From contig JAVHNS010000006.1 in NCBI GenBank assembly GCA_036872755.1, positions 806,001 to 870,000 on the forward strand: 64,000 nt of DNA, in the 5' to 3' direction. The stretch's first letter is position 1. Every line of letters begins with the position of its first letter. The translations under genes were made by a program, and so were the position numbers. Below the pieces are notes generated by a model. The model ran no database searches and was not told the origin of the DNA. It saw nothing but the letters and a program-made list of their open reading frames with translations. Positions 48,550 to 59,399 of the stretch are shown here, one piece after another. Source of the DNA: Orbilia blumenaviensis (taxonomy: Eukaryota > Ascomycota > Orbiliomycetes > Orbiliales > Orbiliaceae).

Positions 48550-50884
48550 TGTGAAGTTGGTGGATTAGATTAGTTTGAAAGCGACGAAGAAGAATACGAG
48601 GACGAAGAACAAGAAGAAGACGATGGTTAAAAGAGTATTTAGTATATGATACAGAGTACAATCAAGTCCCGGTATTCTACTGTATGATGGCAAAGTCTAG
48701 TGATGAGAAGAAGAGGATGATGATGAGATGATGATGGTGAGGAAGAGAGATGAAGAAGAAGAAAGGAAGAGAGAAGAAGAATGCAGATTAGTCTTTTTGC
48801 GGGGGGGACGGCGACTATAAGAATGATGGGGGGGAACACGAGGAAGGAAGAAGCAGAACTTCAGAAAGAGACGCCGTTGATGTCTGGGGAAAGAGCGCTG
48901 CAACAGGCAGGTTGGGTTTCGTTCCGGAGGACCCTCTTTTTTAGCTTGTGAAAGTAAACTTCACCAGACACAGCACCAGTAACCCTTCGAATCGAGTTCT
49001 CAAAGAAGCAATGCACAAGGATTAAAATAAAAAAAAAGAAGAAATAAGAATGGAGTTACTGCTGTTTTCAATCTAAGTGTCGTCGCGTGATAGCCAGAAG
49101 AAGGAGAATAAGAAATTCCTGTTCAGTCGAGTCCCCAGTTCCAGTTCCAGTTCCAGTTTCGACTTCAGCAGCCGACGACTACATACAAAAGAGCTGCTGC
49201 TGCTGCTGCTGTTAGCAGTTTAAGGCCGAAGGAAAAGGGCCTGGTTGAATCGGCTGCCCGGCGATTGGCTGAAATCCACAGTTTGGGGCTCTCCCCTCTC
49301 TTTTCTTTTTTTTCCAGGACAGGCAGGTTTTCACATGGCTTTTTTTGTCCCTCTTACATACCTAGTATGTGGTGCGCACAATACAAAACTCACAAGCGGT
49401 GTTTGCCGTGGCAGACTTAGTAGAAACTCACACCTCCATCATTAGCTTGGTTAAGCTACCGACTTGATTAGCGCGGTTCACATGTCAGCGCGACCGAAAC
49501 TTGAGAAAGAGCGACCGACCGACCAGGCCCAAGGAGATGCCGGCCAGCAGCCGACCAGCCAAGGTTCTTTCATCTTTTCTTATTCCACTGCCTCATGCAT
49601 GCATAACACACCAGCTTCCTCGGATCCTGAGATGTCGCTGTACTGTGCCTGGCTGATAATAACCCGCTCTTCTCTCGCTCCCTTCCCCCCAAAAAAAAAT
49701 TAAAAAAATTAAATTAGATTCAAAAATAGTTGGGACGGTTTTCTTATTCTTAATTCAACATTCTTATGGAAATTGGACCGAGTTTAAGAAACAAGTTAAC
49801 GGCCCGAACAGCGGATACGATGATATGATATCATAACACCCGCCCGTGCAAGTCCCGTCCCCTAACTAACTAAAGCTTAATTTTAGCGGATTATCGATTT
49901 ACCTAGGTATGTATGGTATGAGCATGCCATATGCCCGGATACCGAATAAATAGTTATTATTGCATCGTGCATGAGTAATGTCACCCGCCCACACCTGCAT
50001 ATATACACACATACTCTATCCTTGTGCTCTGGCACGCAGGTAGCTTCAGTACTTCAGTGCTTTCTTCTTAACATGTTAACTCAGCCTGGTTTTTGGATGC
50101 TGTTTCGGGCCGAGAGGCTAGAAGCCATCTACCTGAGAAGCTAAGTCAGTATAATCATGGCTATTGATTCTATATACAATACCTACCGATATCCTGCATA
50201 TCCGATAGTACCAGTGGCTCATCGACCTTCAGACATGCATGCATGCCACAAACTCAACACGCCGATATATCGATACTATAGTATCGCTAGACGCTAGATT
50301 CCCCTATTTATGACCATATATGCATGCACATTCAAGTATCTATAACACCTGGAAACGCCTCATGTTTTTCTATCAGATCGATAATTCTCACCTTCCCTTG
50401 GTGTTCTGGCATGGTTGTCCCTAAACGGTATATTTAGAAGTCCAGTTCGCATATATACTCTATCATTTGATATAAAAGAAAAGAAGCAATGAAAAAAAAA
50501 GATTAGTATTAAGTTCAATAGTAGTAGTTATAGTAGTAGTAGTACAAAGAAACGTGGCTGAAAGAGATAGAGATAGAGACAGTGACAGAGACACAGAAGG
50601 GGAATGATAATAATAACAATAACAGTAGCCACCACGCTAAAAAGAAAATGTAGTCAATAAAAGAAACCCCTCCGCCATTGCATAGTATGTAGTAGGCCCC
50701 CCTTCGCCATCGACCTTAAACATAAGTACTTTAATCGTACCTAAAGTTTAAGGTACCAGCTGCACCCCTGTAGCTTAGTCAAGGAGTACTCGCATATAAC
50801 CCACAGGCAGGAAGGCTACCCCACAATTCCAAAAACCCATATAGTACACAACCAACCAACCAACCAACCGACCAACCCCTCCTT
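48550..50884. other. 2.3 kb intergenic, reductase promoter and simple repeats
   Basis: Upstream of the reductase, 48700-48790 is almost pure purine on + (pyrimidine tract on the gene's sense strand), a common feature of strong fungal promoters. Simple repeats: (CCAGTT)n at about 49139-49160, (GCT)n at about 49190-49212, (GTA)n near 50520, GAGATA/GACAGA-type near 50560 and (CAAC)n at about 50849-50878. No gene supported; right of 50650 is probably Sdc1 3' flank. Confidence 0.55.
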
Positions 50885-51196
50885 CTACTCCTTCTTCTTC
50901 ATACCCCTCTCATCGAACGAAACCTTCTTCCTTCTCTTCGCCTTTCTTTCTCCATACCCATCATCATCATCGTCACCAAGGCCAGGACCACAATAATAAC
51001 AAGGAGAAGCCAGACCACCATAGATATCATCCGCCATCTCAATATCAGCAACCGCATAATCAGATACCCCCATTATGGCGGCATCAATATCAGCAGCGGC
51101 ATCAGCAGCGGCAACGGCGGCGGCAGCATTGTTAAAATATTCCCGGTACACACCAGCACTGGCTGCCCAGGCTGCAGCGGTGGAAGCACGGTCGTC
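50885..51196 (-). other. In-frame 103-codon extension after the Sdc1 stop
   Basis: Directly after the TAG of the Sdc1-like gene the same frame stays open for 103 codons to a stop at 50885-50887. It reads DDRASTAAAWAASAGVYREY, an Ala/Asp-rich stretch (AAADAAADIDAAIMG), CYYCGPG, then acidic DDDDDGYG and a basic end (ERKAKRRKKVSFDERGMKKK). The Ala/acidic/basic segmentation looks like protein sequence, not chance. It has no ATG of its own near the start (the first Met is about 40 codons in). It could be reached by stop readthrough or by splicing: a GTCGGG...GCTTAG segment at 51241-51197 is 45 nt, in frame, and ends exactly at the TAG. Confidence 0.5.
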
Positions 51197-52120
51197 CTAA
51201 GCCGTATCTTCCATCTTCACCTCAGCCCTTGGTGTCCCGACTCCTATTCCGATTCCAATCCCTCCATCCTGATTGTATCCGATTCCCGAAGAAGTCGCGT
51301 TTTCATAGATCTGGGATTGCTGGAGTAGATATCGTCCTAATGCTTCCAATGGATTCGCTGGTCTATTTTTTTTGCACACACACCCCTATCTGTTAGTCTT
51401 CATCATTCCGTTAAATGGAAGTAGGAAGAATAAGTAATAGAAAAAAAAGAGCACATACTGATCCCTAGCAATGATCTTCATCCCCTCCAACAAATGCGGC
51501 GTGACAAACTGATTCAGATACTGCCTAACAGGAGCCCCAGCCCCTCTTCCATCACCCATAACAGCTCCCTTCCCATTGGCTCCTCCTCCTCCTCCTCCAA
51601 GGTTGACAGTAGTAATAGCAGCAGAAGGCATCGGCGTCATAGCGGACGGGGTGGGTGTACCCACGTTGCTACCACCACCCATTGACATATTAGGCGGCGA
51701 AGGCTTGGACGGCGTCTGTGCAGCCGACAAAACGGGACTATCGATCGGTGGCGGCGGGTGTGATAGACGCGAGAATTGACGGGCGGTAGTAGTAGCGGTA
51801 GTAGTATTAGGAGGGGGGGTTGAGGTTGATGTCTAAAATAGATTTGTTTTTTGAAATTTGGGGGTTGTTTTTTCTTGAGTTAGCGAGGGAATGGTAATTT
51901 ATTTCGCAAAAAAACAAAAAAAGCGTTAATTTAGATTTTTTGATTTTAGGCAATTAAAGATTCTATGAAGTAATAGAAATTCTGAGTAGAAGCAGACGAA
52001 GAAGAAGAATAGACGAAGAGTGGTCTGAGGGTGACGACATACAGGAAACAGAACGCCCTCGAGCGATTGTTCGATTGGCAGCTGTTGTTGCTGGTCTGTA
52101 TCCATTGGATCTGCCATCAT
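51197..52120 (-). CDS. sdc1: Dpy-30 / Sdc1-like COMPASS subunit
   Basis: Three minus-strand exons: 52120-52043, 51832-51459 and 51362-51197 (205 residues). Sdc1/Dpy-30 dimerises and docks on Ash2/Bre2 in the COMPASS (Set1) complex that methylates histone H3 lysine 4. The Dpy-30 motif spans residues ~127-171: PVRQYLNQFVTPHLLEGMKI and ARDQPANPLEALGRYLLQQS, split by intron 2 inside Gln. The N-terminal ~125 residues are disordered (MMADPMDTDQQQQLPIEQSL; TSTSTPPPNTTT; GGGGGG), and residues after the motif are Gly-rich (GIGIGIGVGTPRAEVKMEDT). Two adjacent ATGs (52120 and 52117) could each start it. The long open extension beyond the stop is listed separately. Confidence 0.85.
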
Positions 52121-54199
52121 TAGGTATCTTCCCTCCTTTGCTCCTTCGTTCTTTAAAACCCCCCTTCGACTTCCTTTCTTTCTTTCTTTCTTGCTATTCC
52201 CCTCCAGGGAGCTCCTCAATCAATCGATCGGGTGATTAAGTATGTAGTGGCAGTTGCAGTGGTCTGGTTTTAATCCCGAAGTTCTACCCCAAGAACGCCA
52301 AAAAAAACACCCGGTCGGCGAGACGAGACGAGACGAGGCGAGGCGAGATGAGGCTAATATCTATCTATCAGCAGCAGCAGGCAGTAGCAGCTACCTAGTA
52401 AGCAAGCAACCAAGCTGGTGATGCAATGGCAATGCAAGGCGATCCGACGTCCAGGAGGCGACCAAGAACAAGAAGGGGTAATTGCAATTACTTAATCCCT
52501 CGAACAAAAAAAAAAGGAGAAACAAATATATTAAGCGTGGTGTGATGCGTGACCTGACCTGATCTTGATGGGATGGATGGGGGATGGATGGTGATGAGAT
52601 GGCGGAGGGATGGCAGATGACAGGATAAGAGCTCAAGGTTATTATTAAGAGCTGTCTTGTTTTTGTGTCTCTCTCTCCCCCGGCTTTCCGGCGAATCGGG
52701 GTCGGGCCATGCACGGGCCAACTCCACCTCCACTCTCTTTTTGGGGGGCTGCTACTATTGTTGCTGACGGTTCTGTTATAGGCCACACTAGGCCGCTCTT
52801 GGAACCGTATACGACATGGTAGTTAACAATTGAGAGAGCTTCTAGAACCTGAAGAGCTGGTAGAATCTATAGACTGGGTATTGATAGATACATCAGGTCT
52901 ACAATCAAGTCGAATTAAACCCCCGGGCCGGCAGCCGTCCTATGCGTTCATGCAAACTACCTACACCAAAAAAAATAAAAAAAACAAAAAAAATAAAAAA
53001 GCGTAACTTATCGCCACCGTCTAGCCCAAGCCTCTGAGCTCCGTTGAATTTGAATCATCGTTATCATCATCATCACCATCATCAGATTAACAGAAGATAC
53101 TTTTTGACCATTTTTTTCATGGCGTTTTATGATATCTCAGTATCGAAGCATGTACTTCTAATCCGGCTTTTGCTGTTGTAACACGGTGCATCTGTGGTAC
53201 GGTCAAAGTTCCAGCACCGGCCGGCCAGCCAGAGAGCCTTATACACTAACTTGGATACTAGTAGTTAGTGATTATATACATATATATGCCAAGTAACACT
53301 AAGTAACTACCTAACTACCTAACTAACTACCTACCTAGCTAAAGATCCCGTCATAAATGCACTAACACCCACAGGCTTAGCTAAAGATATTTTTGTAGGT
53401 CATAGTTAGTGCGCTGCCGCTTTTCAAACTTCAGGCATGATATCGCGGAGCTAGTTCGCACAAGTGTGTTAAATTAAGTCTTTTATGCCAACACAAAAAT
53501 CCGAGGGCGAGAATGCAACACCTCTCAACGCGATCCCCAAAGACCAACACGATCCCCTTTCCTTCTTCTTTTTCTTTTCTTTGTCCCTCAACCGAATCAT
53601 GCTAACTACCTAGGTATTTATTTATTTCTTAAGACGCACTATTAACTAGCGATATCAATTCGTACGTAAACTTTCGGTACATTGAAACATAAATTAAGTT
53701 GACTACAGTTGATCAAAGACAAATATCGAAAAAGACAATTGGTGAAAAAATTCATATATACGTCGTCTGGATTGTTGTCTGTAAATAAGAATTTAGTATA
53801 TATATAAATGATGAATTCTAAGTACAGGTACCTAGGTATCTATCTAAACTAAATACAAAACACAGCTCCCCATCCAACCACCTCCCAAGCCCGTAGCCAC
53901 CATTTATCCCCAATTTACCAACCCCCACAAGGTATTCAGTATGCGGAAGATGCGAGTGAAGCACCACCGCCACCCCACAATGACTCCTCTTCGGAGATAT
54001 CTGGTATACACCAGACCGGACCGGACCGGACCATATATGGATCCGATTATGGCGTCGGCTCCATATATAACCCAAGTCCGGTTCCGGTTGGGACATACAT
54101 ATTGTGTTTTTGTAGCGGCATGCCTGGTGATGGTGGTGGCAGCGCCGGCGGTAATTAACGCTGTAATTCTGCGTCGTGTCATTATCTTCATCAGCCTCG

Positions 54200-56700
54200 C
54201 AATTGATGCGAGCTGAGGACCCCCATTCCTCCCCCGTATCTCTTGGAACCCAAAACCCGGCTTGGTGGGGGGGTTTGGGCACCCGGTGCGCCTAATGGCG
54301 ACACCGGCCTTGTCTGCCGTTCACGTCCTTGATTTGCCAGCCGTGAATCGGGATTTCGACGTTGTCGACGGACTTGGTGCCGAGGTTGCTCCTGAGGCGG
54401 GGAAGGGGGTGGGGTCATTTCCAGGGTATCCCTCGAGTAAGCGTAAAATTCACCGTCTATAAATTCAGGACGTAGTCGGGGAAGGGGAATGTCGAGAAGT
54501 CTCTACAGACGGGGGCGAAGTATAACAACGGGCCCCAGTTTTGCATGGGGACCCAGACTCTATCTCCCAGGCCCCATGACTGGTAAGTACCGAGCACAAA
54601 TGGGGCCAAGGCGTAGCATTGGACCCCACCAACCCGAGGGCCACAATATGAATTGGGCCCATCAGGTCGAGGCTCACAGCTTTCACTTTCAGTGCTGTCC
54701 TTCGGGGCTGGCTCTGGTTAACGGCGTGTATGAGTTGGTGTCTATCAACAAGAAATATTCCCACAGCGCGCACCCACAACCGCATCTGTCAGAATGCATA
54801 AGTCAAACTCGGGGCCGAATTCCGTCAGTTCCGCGTGCCTGTGAATGCCCCAAGCTCATCATGTATAGTTGAGACTATTTACAGCCACACTATCTCGTAA
54901 GCCGGCCTATACGGGAGTAGCCCGCACTTATAAAAAGCTTTGGGCCACCCCCGCAAAGGCTAGTCTCGCAGACGACTAACCCACCATCCTCCCATAACAC
55001 CAGCAAACCACTTGAGGCTCGGGGTAAATCCCCGAAGCCCCCAGAAAGCTCAAAAGGAGCTATACAGGGGAGCACATAGCCCGACTAAACTTGCCGGGAT
55101 GTTCCATCCTCCTTGACGACCGGGGATTTTATACCCCGGCGTCGTACCGGTCACCGAAGGGACGCGGACCGTAGCGGGGCTGTTGTTGGCTCCCCCTCCG
55201 CCATGGACGCACCAGATCTGGGGATTCCGGCAACGGGAACTATCGTTCAAGGCGACACCTTCCGGCGACCGCCTTCCATCCTTTCCTCTCGGCAAGCTGA
55301 AGCTCGGTCGATAAATTAATCCACGCCGCCCACTCAACAATCCATATGGGCTTTGATGCCGGACGCCCATACAAAGGCGCCAGCGTATGCAGACAAAAGC
55401 CCATTAGGCTCGCATCTACCGTCCGTCGATGTCCGTAATACCCACGCTATCGCACCCGCAGGCCGGCGCACATGCGCCCAGGTTCTGCACCTCTCCGCCC
55501 CGCCGATTGGCGGTGGCGGAACCATCACCGCTGCATTGATGGTATCAGAAACGTCGGACTACACAAGAGTCCGAACCCTCGTCTTTCAAGGGTTTTCCTT
55601 TCTTCGGAGGCCGGCTCGGAGCCACATTACTGGATCACATTTTGTAGCTTTCCGCACCAAGGGGCGGCAGTGGACGGGGTATTCCCCGCACTGTAAGTTT
55701 TATCCGAGGGATTGTCGTTTTGTATCTCGGCGGGTCGGTAGAGCAGCACGGCGGGTCCATGCTTTAGATTTGGGGGGGCGGGGGCGGGGGGGCACATGTA
55801 TCTGGAAGAGATGTGGGATCCCTTCGTCAAACAGACCATGAAAAAAAAAAAAGGCGTACTTCACGTTAGGATGTAGTATGCTCTCAAAGCATCCTTGGAG
55901 GATCGTCTTCGGGGCCGTCGTACATGGCGCTTCGAAATACACCGACTTCATATTTCGATTTTTCCACCCCTCCGACGGGTCGCATTCCCCTAATGGGGGT
56001 TGCGGGTTCCTATCTATGGGCGAATAAGGGAGGATACCTCGAGCCGCAGCGGGTGCTGCGGATGAGGTGCAGATAGGAAAGGACGTGCCCCGGACCTCAT
56101 CTTACCAGAGGGTCCTTAGTACTGTCAGTCTTGTTGGTAGTCACAGGCCTCTTCATCCAGAGGAAGCAGACACCGGCTGCAGTCCCATAAGTTCAGAATC
56201 ATCTGCTGCCCCTCCCCTTCCTCCATGGTAGCAGCCACGACCACCGGTTGGCGATTGGGAATGCTTCCTGGGCCGGGGGGATATTTCCCACCCGGCCAAT
56301 TAGCTCCCTGGGAGCCTTGATGGGGGGTTCTCGACCCACCCACGTAATTTCACCACGATTGGCAACCCACACGCCCTCTGAACTTCAGAAACGGGTCTTC
56401 GGCCTTTGGAAACTAAGCATTGGAAGAGGTGTGTGCTTTGAGTAATGTGGTCCGTAGAACCCCTCGCGGGATACTATGAGGGGCGGATCCGGGCCATTTC
56501 ATAGAAGCTATTCCCAGCGCTTTCTACAAGCGCATGGGAAAGGGGGGTGGCATAGCCTATTGGCTATATATGCCAGACGGGGGCAGTGGTGGACTAGGGC
56601 GTCTTGTAGAATTCTTTCGGCGGCGCCCCCTACGACATCATTCTGCAGAATATGCCCCGCCTACTATCGACTGTCGGGTGATCGATAGTGTAGAATTAGG
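54200..56700. other. GC-rich island of unknown origin
   Basis: By eye, clearly richer in G+C than the flanks, with open frames on both strands (e.g. 55353-55841 plus, 55050-55370 minus) but no recognisable domain. Hairpins include CCGCAGC/GCTGCGG near 56043 and ACTATCGA/TCGATAGT near 56664-56689. It could be an old mobile element that escaped AT-biased mutation; no terminal repeats found. Confidence 0.3.
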
Positions 56701-57011
56701 GCTCTAATAATCGCGGGACCCGACTTCCCGCATCTAAATTGTCCATAGGTAGCCTCGAATCCTCGCCACCCTTCCGTGGGGGTATATCGATGTGGGAATT
56801 ATCTGTAGCATAGGCGGTGAAACTTATGAAGAAGTTTTTATCACGCCGGGCCAGTCGAGTGTCGAACTCAGATATATCGACTTCGGAAATTATGGCAGCA
56901 GCTGGAGCAGAGGTGGCAGATATTTGCTGTGATTTTCGAGACGCAGACCTTGCGGTGCGGAATGTATGATCTTCGTAGTATACAACCCTATAAAATTAAG
57001 GCCGGTCTCTG

Positions 57012-57094
57012 TGACAATTCTAGAACTAATTGTTAGATAAATTTCATAAGAGAAATCTCTTTTGAAGCCTGAGATTTACTGTCTAGAATTGTCA
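57012..57094. repeat. 83-bp hairpin with 13-bp terminal inverted repeats
   Basis: TGACAATTCTAGA at 57012-57024 is repeated in inverse at 57082-57094. The inner parts are partly complementary. The size suits a very short MITE-like element or a stem-loop; I see no clear target-site duplication. Confidence 0.7.
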
Positions 57095-59399
57095 GAAAGT
57101 CGCACATACCCAAGTTTTTTGATTAGAGCACTGAACCCGGGTCAATCCCAGGCTATTATTGACCTCCCTTGGCTTGGATATATTGATTGCTCTATATCCT
57201 AGCTCTAAGCCAATACTTTCACGCCCGTGTAACCTTGGAATCGCAATTGGACTTGCTACAAGCAAGCCTAGGTAGGATATTCTAAGCGGAGCCCAGGGTG
57301 CGTGAAGGCTTCCAAGGTCGCCTAGACTCACGTTTCTTGTTGCGGTATTTCATCTGAAACCTGGTCAATGTGGTGCGTGCTGACCGTCGGTAACACGAAT
57401 GGAAGGTCGTCGTAGCTCGACTATCATTCCGACGCGTATGGTTGATCATCTAACTACCTACTATTTGGTAGATAGCTTCCATCTCAGTAGCACGCGTCCT
57501 CCCCGTGTAACTCCAGATGGAACTTCAACCTTTGTTAAAGATTGATTGATAGTCAGATCTCTCTCTACCTTCTTGAGATAACTGGCTTATAGTCTTCTAA
57601 AGCTTCGAATTCCTCGAGCTCGAGCCATTAAGCAGCCATCCTGAAGAGAGGACCTGATCTATTGATCAAAACTGGGGAATTCGATTAGAAGTTAGCTTTG
57701 ATGCCCATTTGACGCCGAAAAGTTATTTAGGTGAGTTATATAGGTAGTACTGACCTGGTATTCGTGGAGGGGATATATTTTTGATGGATGAGAGGAGAGA
57801 TTTCGGATGAAATCGATGCTTTACCTTCAATGACCGCGAATAGAAACTCTAGAGAAGCACTTGAGGGGTAAATGGGAAAAGTTAATGGGGGTGAAGGCTT
57901 GAATGATGGTGGGGAGTGGTGTTTACCTGAATTAGAGGGAAGGAGGAACGCGTCGACTGATCCAGGCTAAAAGCTTGATGATGGAAGTTAATGGTCGAAG
58001 ATTCTTTCCTAGAGAAAAAAATTTCGGGGGTATATACCTAAGTGAGGTCATCAATTGACGCAGCATCAAGTATCGATAGTTTGCAATAACCTATATTCGG
58101 CCCAGGTAGAGGAGGTGAATAAATTAATGGATGCATTGTTTGGTTCTTTTGATTTGAAATTGGTGTTTTGATGATGCTAAAACTCTAGGAGATTGGACGA
58201 GGCCAAGCTTCCTGGAGGTAGATGTTTGGGAAAAGTCTTTTCCCTTCACTTGCTGTTGGAGATAGCCTTTTATAGTCAGGTCTTTACACCGTGGTAACGG
58301 GTTTTCAGATGTTTGTTGACCTGCTCTCAGCTGATCAGGGCCATTGGAAGATGTCATCTATGATGTTTCCGTCACTACTTCCTTAGGTCTTAGTAACCCT
58401 ATAAGCTTGTAAACAAACTACAGTGGTTCCTAAATTCCATTCTTTTATGGCCACATACTGAACAGTCCCCAGTAACAATGCTTCTTAGGGCTCTATAGGG
58501 GATATCGATTCTAAATAAATCCCCAACCCTCCTCGCGGCCAATTTCCCCCCAGCAAATGGAAGCCGCTTAAAACCCATATAAATGCCTATACATGCGTGC
58601 CATCTCAGTAATTAGTAGTTGAATCGGATCCAGTAACTTTATGCGGTGCGGCTCCGTAGTATAATCTAGCATTGGGTTTAAAGGGAATTTTATGCTGTAG
58701 TAGAAAGCCTGAATTCGAATCGAACCCAAAGCGGCAGGTTTGAGGTTGCTGATATTGCGAATATGAGGACACATCATGTATGCCTATTGATCTTCAGCTG
58801 AGTCTTCATGAGGTTTAAAACTATTTGTAATTTATATAGTTATAATTACTTAGATTATTACTTAATAGCTACCGGGATAAGTGCCTCAAAGTCGAGGCCC
58901 AACAAAGGTCAATGTATTCTTTTGCCACTGGGAAGGCTGAGTCAACGGAGATGAGCTGGCCAGTCGGCCAAGCTGCTGAATTAATGCAAATTAGTTTGCC
59001 ACTATATTTTATCTCCATTACTGATGCACGATGGTTGCTACCTGTTCTGCATAATTTTATAAGAACTTCAGATGAAAACGCCATTTAAGAGTATTGATAC
59101 TATGGCTTATACATGTATACGTGTCGCTCTTGTATGGTCCTTGGTGTTCGCAAGTTCGGCATCTTGTTTCGCGTCGTGTTCCCAACCGTATCATGAGATC
59201 TCAACCTGATTCTATCACACATATGCACATTAGGCACACGGCACAATCCAGAATAAGCGAATTCGCCAAGACTGAAAGGCACAGCAATTTGAAGTCTTAC
59301 AAAACCCGGCCGGAGGGAGCGGGGTCATCGTCCTGAAAGTTTATTTTATGCTTAACACTAGTAATATTCGACCGATTTCGAACTTAGCGCCTACGAACA

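Larger units (their letters stand above)
52121..59399. other. 7.3 kb gene-poor region
   Basis: Begins with the Sdc1 promoter: TTTC repeats near 52175 and (GAGAC)n-like pentanucleotides at about 52320-52353. Then AT-rich sequence with (CTAA/CTAC)n near 53300 and (CCGGA)n near 54020. From about 54200 to 56700 composition becomes GC-rich, with several short hairpins and no gene I recognise. A short hairpin element lies at 57012-57094. From 57100 to 59400 it is AT-rich without supported genes; open frames at 58124-58357 and 58869-59084 have no family motif. Confidence 0.4.

Noticed and set aside
54262..54872. Overlapping ORFs at 54262-54462 and 54489-54872
   Set aside because: Mutually overlapping or adjacent frames on both strands without motifs or splice links.
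55353..55841. 162-codon ORF in the GC-rich island
   Set aside because: GC-rich sequence leaves frames open by chance; overlapping frames are open on both strands and no domain is visible.
58700..58760. Possible tRNA B-box (GGGTTCGATTCG on the minus strand)
   Set aside because: No pairing T-arm, acceptor stem or A-box at the right distance.
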